Positions 1 to 6,331 of a DNA stretch of 6,343 nt are shown here, piece by piece. The position numbers and the translations under genes were made by a program. This stretch comes from CBDUXZ01 sp965371325 [NCBI: uncultured bacterium] (lineage in GTDB: Bacteria > JAUYMQ01). The stretch covers positions 1-6,343 of the forward strand of contig CBDUXZ010000121.1 in assembly GCA_965371325.1 (NCBI GenBank). The letters are read 5' to 3'. The notes below the pieces were generated by a model. The model did not search any database. It was given only the letters and a program-made list of their open reading frames with translations, and was not told the origin of the DNA. Numbering within the stretch: the first letter of the stretch is position 1; each line of letters begins with the position of its first letter.

Positions 1-29
1 AGCTCGTCAAGCTCCCGTTTCCAGGTCAT
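1..29 (-). CDS. 5' end of a gene leaving the window; possibly an acyl-CoA carboxylase beta subunit
   Basis: Only the first nine complete codons are inside the window. They read M-T-W-K-R-E-L-D-E from an ATG at 29-27, and the next codon is cut by the edge. An AAAGGA Shine-Dalgarno (bases 40-35) sits 5 nt before the ATG, which is good evidence for a real start. The residues resemble the N-terminus of biotin-dependent acyl-CoA carboxylase carboxyltransferase (beta) subunits such as propionyl- or methylmalonyl-CoA types, which often open with MTW followed by an acidic/leucine-rich helix. Nine residues cannot prove this, so the product is a guess and only the start is reasonably supported. The gene lies about 35 bp downstream of the tRNA terminator. 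There is little room for its own promoter there, so its transcription may depend on read-through or on a promoter inside the tRNA region. Confidence 0.4.
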
Positions 30-63
30 GGTGATCCTTTGATGGTTGCCGCGGCATGAAACA

Positions 64-91
64 GAAAGGCCCGGCCCCTGGGGCCGGGCTT
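64..91 (-). terminator. Intrinsic terminator downstream of tRNA-Leu
   Basis: A perfect 9-10 bp GC stem (69-78 with 80-89) closes a very small loop centred on base 79. On the minus strand the stem is followed by CTTTCTGTTT, a moderately T-rich tail, so it fits termination of the tRNA transcript about 45 nt after the CCA end. On the plus strand only a couple of T residues follow, so it is at best weakly bidirectional. Confidence 0.75.
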
Positions 92-133
92 CTCCCTGCC
101 TGATGTCTTCCGCCCGCGAGCGGGATGAAAAAG

Positions 134-220
134 TGGTGCCCAGGACTGGAATCGAACCAGCACACCCTTGCGGGTACCAGACCCTGAACCTGGCGCGTCT
201 ACCAATTCCGCCACCTGGGC
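134..220 (-). tRNA. tRNA-Leu (anticodon CAG)
   Basis: On the minus strand this is an 87-nt class II tRNA. The acceptor stem pairs GCCCAGG with CCTGGGC, followed by discriminator A and an encoded CCA (136-134). The D-arm region contains the leucine-typical GGCGGAATTGGTAGACGC. The anticodon stem CCAGG/TCTGG holds the loop TTCAGGG with anticodon CAG (complement of 184-186), which reads CUG. A long variable arm (ACCC-GCAA-GGGT) and a T-arm GCTGG-TTCGATT-CCAGT complete the fold. The long variable arm and overall sequence match bacterial tRNA-Leu rather than tRNA-Ser or tRNA-Tyr. It has its own promoter upstream and a terminator downstream and is transcribed divergently from RNase R. Confidence 0.97.
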
Positions 221-250
221 GCTGTCTCATTGCGGCACAAAATCGTCGCC

Positions 251-278
251 ATTATACTGCCTCGGTCTCGCTCGTCAA
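251..278 (-). promoter_or_regulatory. Sigma-70 promoter of tRNA-Leu
   Basis: On the minus strand a TTGACG -35 box (278-273) and a perfect TATAAT -10 box (256-251) are separated by 16 nt. The expected transcription start near base 244 leaves a leader of about 24 nt before the mature tRNA 5' end at 220. The stretch just after the -10 box is GGCGACG. Such a GC-rich discriminator is known from stringently controlled stable-RNA promoters, so growth-rate or ppGpp control is a reasonable inference. Confidence 0.85.
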
Positions 279-376
279 TCGCCATCATGGCGGCCGCTTT
301 GGGGCGCCCACTGATTTTCCGGCCGAGTGCGGCGGCGCCCGACCGTTGCTCCTCTTCCATTGCGATCGCGCTTCAG

Positions 377-413
377 TTTCATTTTCCGAAAAGAGCGCCC
401 GCCGAAAATGAGA
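377..413 (+). promoter_or_regulatory. Hairpin in the RNase R 5' leader
   Basis: The arms 377-386 (TTTCATTTTC) and 404-413 (GAAAATGAGA) pair over 10 bp with one G-U, closing a 17-nt loop. The hairpin ends 11 nt before the RNase R ATG at 425. It lies where a Shine-Dalgarno would be expected, and no strong one is visible there. There is no T tail, so it is not a terminator. A role in translation control or mRNA processing is possible but is inference only. Confidence 0.3.
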
Positions 414-424
414 TCCGGCAGAAT

Positions 425-2665
425 ATGATCACACCCGACGCGGTCCTCGATTTCATGAGGGGGCGAACGCATCACGCGGTCACCCTCAAGGCGCTTCTCT
501 CACATTTCAAGCTTCCTTCTCATGAGCGGCGCACCCTGAAGCGCATGCTCTCGGGGATGGTCGATGCGGGGATCGTCGTGAAGGTGGCGGGAGACCGGTA
601 CAAGATCCCCTCCACCCGGGGGATGATCACCGGCAGGGTTCAGGTCTTCGAAGACGGCTACGCCTTCGTGATTCCTGAAGAGGCCGGAATGCAGGACCTA
701 TTCCTTTCCTCCCGAGCCGCCCAGGGGCTCGCGGAGGGAGACCGTGTGCTCGCCCGTGTGAACCGGAGGGGGCACCGCGCCAGTGGGACTGTTGTTCGTG
801 TTCTCGAGCGGGCCCATCCGCGTGTGGTTGGGCGGATCCACCGATACAAGCGCTTCTGCATCGTTCACCCCTATGGAGCCAAGGGGGTGGGGCCTGTGAG
901 CGTTGCCCATGGTTCGGAAATGGATGCGCCGTCGGGAAAGGTGGTCGTGGTCGAGATCACGAATTTCCCAACTGAAAAAACAGGTGCCTTCGGGCATGTC
1001 ATCGAGGTTCTGGGCGATCCTGGCGATCCTGACGTCGAGTTCCGGATTGTGGCGCTGAGCTTCGGGCTCCCCATACGGTTTCCGCCCGACGTCGAGGCGG
1101 ATGCGAGGGCCTGTCCCGCCGGCGTCCTGGCCCGGGACCACGAGGGGCGCCAGGATATGCGGGATGAGTTCACCGTTACCATCGACGGTGAGAGTGCGCG
1201 GGATTTCGATGATGCGATCTCGATCAAGCGCCTCGGGAAGGGGCGCCACCGGCTTCGTGTTTCGATCGCAGACGTCGCGCATTACGTGCGGGAGCGGAGC
1301 GCTCTCGATCAGGAAGCGTACGCCCGGGCCACGAGCGTCTACTTCCCCGATCGCGCGATCCCGATGCTTCCCGAGCCTCTCTCGTCGGGAGTCTGCAGCC
1401 TGAAGGAAGCGGAGGAACGACTTGTTCTCACGGCGGAGATGGAGTTCGATGGCTCGGCCCGTCGGAGCGGCTTCCGGCTGTATGAGGGCGTTATCCGGAG
1501 TGACGCGCGTCTTACGTACACCGAAGTAGCGGCGATACTAGAGGACACGGCCCATGAAACTCACCGCGGGCCGCGTCTAGTCGAAGCCCTTACCGTGATG
1601 GAGAAACTGGCCCGCAATCTCCTCGCGAGGCGGATGGAGCAGGGGAGCATCGATTTTGATCTGCCGGAGGCGGAAATCGTCCTCGATATCCAGGGGCGCA
1701 CGGAGGACGTCGTCAAGCGTGAACGCAACATTGCCCACAGGATCGTCGAGGAGTTCATGCTCCAGGCGAACATGGCCGTCGCGGAGTATCTCGGGGACCA
1801 GGGCGCGCCGCTCCTCTACCGCATCCATGAGCCGCCGGAGAAGCGGGAGATGGAGGAGTTCGCGGAACTGGTGAAAGCGTTTGGGTTTACGCTCGATATG
1901 AAGCGGGGGGTGCGTCCCGGGGATCTCGCGGACGTTCTCGCGCGCGTCAAAGGGAGGCCGGAGGAGTTCCTCGTTAACCAGGTGCTTCTCAGGCTCATGC
2001 GCCAGGCCCGCTATTCGCCCGAGAACGCGGGCCACTTCGGCCTTGCGTTTGCGACCTACTGCCACTTTACCTCCCCGATCCGCCGCTATCCCGATCTCGT
2101 GAATCACCGGATTCTCAAGGAACTCCTCCGATCCGGCAGGTTCAGCAAAGAGCGGGTGGGGTCTCTCCGGAAAAAACTGACTGATTGGGGGGCGCACACC
2201 TCCCGGCGGGAGCGGCACGCAATGGCCGCCGAGCGCGATATCGTCGCGCTCAAGAAAGCACAGTTCATGGTGGATAAAATAGGGGAGGAGTTCGAAGGGT
2301 TTGTATCGGGCGTGACCAAGTTCGGTTTCTTCGTGGAACTCGCGGAGTTCTTTGTGGAGGGGCTTGTGCCCCTCCGCACGCTGTACGAGGATGACTACAC
2401 TTTTTATCCACGCCTGTTCCAGCTCGTGGGACAGCGCACGAAACGGCGGATCAGTCTTGGGGATCGGGTCATCGTGCGAGTAGACGCCGTCGACGTGGAC
2501 CGGCGCAATATCGACTTCGCTCTCCTGGGCCGGACCCACGGGACCGATCTGACGGTGCCGGGCGGTGCCGGAAAGATCCCGCGCGGTGAAGGCCCGGAGC
2601 GCGCCGGAGTACCGAAGAAGAGAGGGAAGGGAAAGCGCGTCAGACGGAGGAAGGGCCGCCGCTGA
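425..2665 (+). CDS. rnr: Ribonuclease R (RNB/RNase II family 3'-5' exoribonuclease)
   Basis: RNase R is a processive, magnesium-dependent 3'-5' exoribonuclease that degrades structured RNA in the cytoplasm, including rRNA, mRNA decay intermediates and trans-translation targets. From the ATG at 425 the protein is 746 residues. It has an N-terminal winged-helix-like segment (about 1-60), cold-shock domains (about 65-210), the RNB catalytic domain (about 245-570), an S1 domain (about 622-702) and a Lys/Arg-rich tail (718-746). The catalytic motif DGESARDFDDA supplies D254, D260, D262 and D263, equivalent to the four metal-binding Asp of RNase II. The RNB signature HFTSPIRRYPDL is at 547-558 and HEPP at 468-471. 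The frame stays open upstream to a TTG at 230 and has an ATG at 287. Those starts would overlap the tRNA promoter and add residues unlike the family, so 425 is preferred, although its Shine-Dalgarno is poor. Its 3' end overlaps the convergent acyltransferase by 26 bp. Confidence 0.95.
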   Translation: MITPDAVLDFMRGRTHHAVTLKALLSHFKLPSHERRTLKRMLSGMVDAGIVVKVAGDRYKIPSTRGMITGRVQVFEDGYAFVIPEEAGMQDLFLSSRAAQGLAEGDRVLARVNRRGHRASGTVVRVLERAHPRVVGRIHRYKRFCIVHPYGAKGVGPVSVAHGSEMDAPSGKVVVVEITNFPTEKTGAFGHVIEVLGDPGDPDVEFRIVALSFGLPIRFPPDVEADARACPAGVLARDHEGRQDMRDEFTVTIDGESARDFDDAISIKRLGKGRHRLRVSIADVAHYVRERSALDQEAYARATSVYFPDRAIPMLPEPLSSGVCSLKEAEERLVLTAEMEFDGSARRSGFRLYEGVIRSDARLTYTEVAAILEDTAHETHRGPRLVEALTVMEKLARNLLARRMEQGSIDFDLPEAEIVLDIQGRTEDVVKRERNIAHRIVEEFMLQANMAVAEYLGDQGAPLLYRIHEPPEKREMEEFAELVKAFGFTLDMKRGVRPGDLADVLARVKGRPEEFLVNQVLLRLMRQARYSPENAGHFGLAFATYCHFTSPIRRYPDLVNHRILKELLRSGRFSKERVGSLRKKLTDWGAHTSRRERHAMAAERDIVALKKAQFMVDKIGEEFEGFVSGVTKFGFFVELAEFFVEGLVPLRTLYEDDYTFYPRLFQLVGQRTKRRISLGDRVIVRVDAVDVDRRNIDFALLGRTHGTDLTVPGGAGKIPRGEGPERAGVPKKRGKGKRVRRRKGRR

Positions 2666-3398
2666 GACGCGCAAGGATTTCATCCCTCGCCTGTTCCGCA
2701 AGCGTCCGAGCGTCTTCGGGGGAGAGTGACGCCGTTCCGAGGGGTTTACCGATCCGGACCGCGAGGCGGGACGGTGCGACATCCCAACCCGGGGTCCTGC
2801 CGCGCGGGTAGGTCTCCTCGAGCGCCACGGGGAGCACCGCGGCGCCCGCGTCGATCGCAAGCCGGAACGCCCCTGTCTTGAAGCGGCGCGGGCCTTCGGA
2901 AGGACTCGGCCTCCCCTCGGGAAAGACGAGCAGCCAGTAACCCTCCCTGAGTCTGTCGACGCCCGCCTGCATGTCGGCCCTCGCCCGGTCCCGATCACCG
3001 AGCCGGACGAAGACATGACCGGCCTTTTCCGCCACGTAACCGAAGATCGGAATTCGCCGCATCTCGTGACGCAACACCGCGCGCCACTGCAGGGGGAGGG
3101 CCGCGGCGATCGCGTAGAAGCCGTAGTGGGAGGGATGATTGGCCACGATCACCACGGCGTGATCCCGTTGCAGCGAATCGAATCCTTCCACACGCAGCGT
3201 CACACCGCTCCACCACAGGATGAATCGTCCCCACGCCTGCGCGAAAATTCTGTGTCCCAGCCGGCCGTTTCCGGTGAGAGCGAGGGTCGGGAGGCTCAGC
3301 GTCCCGCAGAGCGTAACGGCCAGCACGATACCCGACCAGAGCCATACCCCCCGGATTACGCGGAAGGGGGAGCGGAGGGGATTGAAACCGGGTTTCAA
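2640..3398 (-). CDS. PlsC-type lysophospholipid acyltransferase with altered HX4D motif
   Basis: This 252-residue protein belongs to the PlsC/LPLAT family, whose members transfer an acyl chain to a lysophospholipid such as 1-acylglycerol-3-phosphate at the inner membrane. A hydrophobic anchor lies at about 17-42. Motif I reads NHPSHYG (87-93): H88 is present, but the Asp expected five residues later is Gly (GGC codon at 3122-3120). Motif II is represented by RRIPIFG and VFVRLGDRDR (114-138). Motif III is FPEGRPSPSEGP (159-170) followed by FKTGAF (173-178), and motif IV is VLPVAL (188-193). Length is normal for the family. The start is a TTG whose bases overlap the TGA stop of the upstream gene (TTGA), with GGAG 8 nt before it, so translational coupling is likely. 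It is the last gene of the rpoH operon, and I see no terminator before it runs into RNase R. Family membership is firm; substrate and activity are uncertain because of the missing Asp. Confidence 0.85.
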   Translation of the reverse strand: MKPGFNPLRSPFRVIRGVWLWSGIVLAVTLCGTLSLPTLALTGNGRLGHRIFAQAWGRFILWWSGVTLRVEGFDSLQRDHAVVIVANHPSHYGFYAIAAALPLQWRAVLRHEMRRIPIFGYVAEKAGHVFVRLGDRDRARADMQAGVDRLREGYWLLVFPEGRPSPSEGPRRFKTGAFRLAIDAGAAVLPVALEETYPRGRTPGWDVAPSRLAVRIGKPLGTASLSPEDARTLAEQARDEILARLSGGPSSV

Positions 3399-3410
3399 GG
3401 CGTAGGCTCC
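3395..3410 (-). promoter_or_regulatory. RBS and TTGA stop/start overlap (translational coupling)
   Basis: A GGAG Shine-Dalgarno (3410-3407) lies 8 nt before a TTG start (3398-3396). The TGA stop of the PAP2 fusion gene (3397-3395) overlaps that start. This arrangement sets the acyltransferase start and suggests its translation depends on ribosomes that finish the upstream gene. No ATG or GTG near the expected N-terminus competes with it. Confidence 0.7.
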
Positions 3411-5422
3411 GATTGTTTTTCCGCAGGTGCGTGGGGGCCGGAGACGTTTCTCACACGCACCGCGGTGATTGGCGCGAGTGCGCTCAGCACCGCCGTCTCG
3501 GCGCCCGGCTGGTACCCCGCAATGATCCGCGTCCGAACCACCCAGCGGTACTCACCCGGAGGGAGCTTTTGAAGCGCGGAAAACTCGAAGGCGAGAGAGC
3601 CCATCCTGCCCTGATGCTCCTCCGGCGGATCAGATTCGCCGGCGGCGTCGCGGTACTGAAGCCTGAAGGGGATCTGGGGCCGCGAGACGGGCCCATCCGC
3701 CGCGCTTATCCGTGAAAAAAGCGCTGTCCGGCCATCCTCGAGTACCGACCAGGAAGCGCCTTGCCCTTCGAAGGCCAGCTCGGCCGCGTCCATCCGTCCA
3801 TCCACAAGAAAGGGTCCGGCGCCACGATCAACGTGGGCTCGCATTCCGCGCGCGGCGGGGCTCCAGTCGGGGCCTATCCGCAGCGAGAGGCGCGTGAGCA
3901 GGCGTCCCATCGCCGTCGACTTTGCGAACCAGATCGGGAACTCGTAGCCGTCGGGATAGAAAATCTGCTCCTCCCGAACCTCGGGGGATCTGAAACCCGG
4001 CAGAAGCGGCAGGCGGTGAATGCAACCACGCACCACCCGCACCGGCCCCGGCCGCACGCCATCCAGGATCGTTCTGAAATCAGATTCATCCCGGCGCAAC
4101 GGAAAGAGGCCAAGAATCCTCCCGCGAACCCGGATCTTCACCCGGTCCACGATGTCCGGTGCGGGCCGGCTCACGGGCGGATCGGCCGGCGGGTGCAGCC
4201 GCAGGGAGTCGAAGACGATCGGGTGGTCTTTCGAGAAGGCGAGTGTGTAGGAGCGGGCCTGAATCTCATCGGCCGCGGCGTTATAGCGCACGTAGCGACG
4301 CTTCGATTGGGGGGGGGGTGCGTCAAACGCGAAGAGGCCCGCAAAGCCACCGTCACCACCCACCCCAAGGATTGCGCCCGCACGACTCCCCGGCGGGGAG
4401 GCGCCCTCTGGCGGCTCCGGGCCGAGATCCCCCGCCATGAAAACCAATTCGTCATCAGCCGAGAGGACGCGGGTGTCCGCAGGATCGGTCCCGCCCGGAG
4501 ATCCCAGAAGGTAGAGGAGTCGTCCGGGGCGTTTGGAGCGCGCAAGCCTCACGCGGGGATCGATCTGGTAGGGAGCCGGCCCCCAGCCGTTGCCGGTCCA
4601 GACGAGCAGCCGCAGACCTGCAATGGGCTCTCCGAGAAGACCCGGAACCGCGCGGCCCTCGATTACCACGGCCCGCGCTTCGTCTGCATGCGCCGATGGG
4701 GCGGAAAGGGACGCGAGAGCAAGGGCCAGGAGGGTGAGCGCGCGCCTGCCAGGCGCAGCGCCTCGCCCTCCGCGCGTAACGGGAGACAAAGGCGGATCGA
4801 TTCCACCAAGGTGGCCTCGCAGAAATATAGCGTACATGGACGCCCCAAGGAAAAAGCCAGCAGGGAGATCTACAAGATAGTGTCGCTTGAGCAGGAGCGA
4901 AGAGAAGGCGACGAGCGCCGTAAGAGTCCAGGCAGCGAACCCGAGACGGCGGTCAGCGCGCGTGCAGCAGAGAGCGGCAATGGTGGCGAGGGCCACGTGA
5001 AGGCTGGGAAAGCAGTTCATTCCCCTGTCGTCGAAGAGTACGGCGAATCTCCCGCCGGCGAGTGCGACGCCTTCGAGAAGACCGGTGGCAGCAGGGGCCG
5101 GGTCCCGCACGGGGTAGATGAGAAACAGGGCGTAGGCGATCGCCATGCAGGAGGCATTGGCAGCGGCGCCGCGCCGCATTTCGGTGCTGCGGGAGAAGAG
5201 GCGTGTCGGAATGAAGATGAGAAGATAGACCGCCTGATAGAGAGGCCACGCCCCCGGCAGATAGGGGATCGCGCTGTCCAGGCGTGTGGGGAGCGAGTGA
5301 GAGTCGAGCTGGGAGGTGTAGAGTGCTATCCCGAGGTAACCGACGACGAAGAAGATCCCCACCGCGAGAATGAGCAGCGCCTTTTCGTGGCGCAGATAAA
5401 AACCTGTCGCCGTCCGGATCAC
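3395..5422 (-). CDS. PAP2-superfamily membrane protein fused to a large exported domain of unknown function
   Basis: This 675-residue protein has two halves. Residues 1-205 form six predicted membrane segments (about 15-36, 62-76, 88-104, 137-151, 159-178, 183-201). They carry the PAP2_3 (inositolphosphotransferase-like) signatures FPSLHVA (138-144) and KRHYLVDLPAG (179-189), giving candidate active-site H142, H181 and D185. PAP2 enzymes hydrolyse or exchange lipid phosphates at the outer face of the membrane. A linker (206-225) leads to a signal-peptide-like segment: RR, a hydrophobic core at 228-242, then AHA before D247. The rest (247-675) is probably periplasmic. I do not recognise it, but it contains PYQIDPR (284-290), DDELVFMAGDLG (323-334), GPVRVVR (459-465) and a YRWVVR strand near the end, and it looks beta-rich. 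The start is GTG with GGGA 7 nt before it, 21 bp after rpoH. A run of ten C lies at 4309-4318. The second half could also start at an internal TTG (4789). Both halves are open in one frame. Confidence 0.8.
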   Translation of the reverse strand: MIRTATGFYLRHEKALLILAVGIFFVVGYLGIALYTSQLDSHSLPTRLDSAIPYLPGAWPLYQAVYLLIFIPTRLFSRSTEMRRGAAANASCMAIAYALFLIYPVRDPAPAATGLLEGVALAGGRFAVLFDDRGMNCFPSLHVALATIAALCCTRADRRLGFAAWTLTALVAFSSLLLKRHYLVDLPAGFFLGASMYAIFLRGHLGGIDPPLSPVTRGGRGAAPGRRALTLLALALASLSAPSAHADEARAVVIEGRAVPGLLGEPIAGLRLLVWTGNGWGPAPYQIDPRVRLARSKRPGRLLYLLGSPGGTDPADTRVLSADDELVFMAGDLGPEPPEGASPPGSRAGAILGVGGDGGFAGLFAFDAPPPQSKRRYVRYNAAADEIQARSYTLAFSKDHPIVFDSLRLHPPADPPVSRPAPDIVDRVKIRVRGRILGLFPLRRDESDFRTILDGVRPGPVRVVRGCIHRLPLLPGFRSPEVREEQIFYPDGYEFPIWFAKSTAMGRLLTRLSLRIGPDWSPAARGMRAHVDRGAGPFLVDGRMDAAELAFEGQGASWSVLEDGRTALFSRISAADGPVSRPQIPFRLQYRDAAGESDPPEEHQGRMGSLAFEFSALQKLPPGEYRWVVRTRIIAGYQPGAETAVLSALAPITAVRVRNVSGPHAPAEKQSEPTP
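4309..4318 (-). repeat. C10 homopolymer within coding sequence
   Basis: Ten consecutive C on the coding strand encode P369-P371 and the first base of Q372 of the PAP2 fusion protein. Loss of one C shifts into a frame that stops at 4173-4171, removing the C-terminal 300 or so residues and uncoupling the downstream TTGA start. I noticed no other G or C run of this length in the window. Confidence 0.9.
4759..4794 (-). repeat. Degenerate palindromic repeat embedded in the coding frame
   Basis: The outer arms CGCCT and AGGCG (perfect) and inner arms TCTCC and GGAGG form an imperfect hairpin around a short loop. In frame it encodes the core of the linker PPLSPVTRGGRG. This resembles the translation of small interspersed palindromic repeats (PPLSPxxKGG-like) that are common between genes in several proteobacterial and cyanobacterial genomes. 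Only one copy is in the window, so repeat status cannot be shown here. Confidence 0.35.
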
Positions 5423-5443
5423 GATTTGATCCCGCTCGCTGGG

Positions 5444-6331
5444 CTATTTCTTCGGGGAGCCGTCCTCCGTGCCGCCCGCTGGCAGCGACGGCACGGGGGC
5501 GCCTGAGAAAAGACGTTCGCGAAGTGTTTCCTTGAGCCGCTTCTTGAGCCTGACCTCGAGCTGGCGCACGCGCTCCTTCGTAATCCCGAATGTGTCGCCG
5601 ATCTCCTCGAGCGTCTCGGGCTCCTCGGCGAGAAGCCGGCGGTCGAGAATCGCGCGTTCCTTCTCGGGAAGGCCTTCCGCAAGATCCCCGATAATTGTGA
5701 TCGCGCGCTTTCGGGTCTCTTCGCGGGCGACGATGGCTTCGGGATCCTCCTGTTCAGAGGGGAGGAAGTCGAGCAGGGTGGCTTCCCCCTCCTGTCCGAT
5801 CTTCTGATCGAGGGAGACCGCCGGATGCGCCATGCGCGCCGACATCTCCCGCACCTCTTTCTCTGACACATCGAGGCCCGACGCAAGCAGGCGGGGAGTC
5901 GGGTCGTATCCCATCGCCTCGAGCCGCCGCCGCTCCTTGTTGAGGTTGAAGAAGAGCTTTCGCTGCGCCCGGGTGGTGCCAATCTTGACGAGCCTGAAGT
6001 TGTTGATGATGTAGCGAAGTATGAATGCGCGGATCCACCAGGCTGCGTAAGTGGATAGCTTCACTTCCTTGTAGGGATTGAAGCGCTTGACCGCTTCCAT
6101 GAGGCCGATGTTCCCCTCCTGTATGAGATCTAGAAGATTCATGTAGACAGACTGGTACTCCATGGCGATCTTCACGACCAGACGGAGATTGGCCATCACA
6201 AGCGCATAGGCCGCGTCCAGGTCACCAGACTCGCGGTAGCGCACGGCAAGCCTATGTTCGTCCTCACGGCTGATCGGTTTCGAGCGCTTGATATCGGAAA
6301 AATATCGTTGCAGGGCGTCGGGCCGGACCAT
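5444..6331 (-). CDS. rpoH: RNA polymerase heat-shock sigma factor sigma-32
   Basis: Sigma-32 directs core RNA polymerase to heat-shock promoters (chaperones, proteases) in the cytoplasm. The 295-residue product is close in length to E. coli RpoH (284). It has region 2 with NLRLVVKIA (48-56), the sigma-70 signature DLIQEGNIGLMEAV (68-81) and the region 2.3-2.4 stretch STYAAWWIRAFI (93-104). The RpoH-specific box QRKLFFNLNKERRRL (123-137) is what separates sigma-32 from other group 3 sigmas. Region 4.2 contains the helix-turn-helix TLEEIGDTFGITKERVRQLE (240-259). The Ser/Pro/Gly-rich tail (276-295) is unremarkable. The ATG lies 12 nt from the window edge, and the frame remains open beyond it (no stop in the visible 12 nt), so a slightly longer N-terminus is possible. 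It is the first visible gene of an operon with the PAP2 fusion and the acyltransferase. Its promoter lies outside the window. Confidence 0.93.
   Translation of the reverse strand: MVRPDALQRYFSDIKRSKPISREDEHRLAVRYRESGDLDAAYALVMANLRLVVKIAMEYQSVYMNLLDLIQEGNIGLMEAVKRFNPYKEVKLSTYAAWWIRAFILRYIINNFRLVKIGTTRAQRKLFFNLNKERRRLEAMGYDPTPRLLASGLDVSEKEVREMSARMAHPAVSLDQKIGQEGEATLLDFLPSEQEDPEAIVAREETRKRAITIIGDLAEGLPEKERAILDRRLLAEEPETLEEIGDTFGITKERVRQLEVRLKKRLKETLRERLFSGAPVPSLPAGGTEDGSPKK

Noticed and set aside
47-56. Perfect 10-bp palindrome TGCCGCGGCA between the terminator and the left-edge gene
   Set aside because: It could be an operator, but short GC palindromes are frequent in such DNA and there is no second copy or other support.
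134-220. tRNA-Leu as an attachment site for an integrated element
   Set aside because: There is no integrase gene, no duplicated tRNA 3' end in the window, and the neighbours are housekeeping genes.
230-424. N-terminal extension of RNase R from TTG 230 or ATG 287
   Set aside because: The extension would overlap the tRNA-Leu promoter, encodes residues unlike RNase R N-termini, and includes the leader hairpin. The ATG at 425 matches where family members begin.
1577-3016. Long open minus-strand frame antisense to RNase R
   Set aside because: It mirrors the strongly supported RNase R coding frame in GC-rich DNA. Its product resembles no family, and it also runs over the acyltransferase in a different frame.
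4787-4789. Separate gene starting at an internal TTG for the exported half of the PAP2 fusion
   Set aside because: The TTG would precede a plausible signal peptide. However, there is no stop for the PAP2 half and no good Shine-Dalgarno at proper spacing, so a single fused frame is the simpler reading. An internal start is kept as an alternative.
4803-4814. Inverted repeat CCACC-AA-GGTGG beside the fusion junction
   Set aside because: The stem is only 5 bp within coding sequence and is not distinguishable from chance. It was not treated as a terminator or attachment site.
3761-5506. Long open plus-strand frame (about 580 codons) antisense to the PAP2 fusion and the rpoH 3' end
   Set aside because: The translation is low-complexity, charged and Arg/Gly-rich without motifs, as expected for the complement of a GC-rich gene. 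No Shine-Dalgarno or family match is evident.
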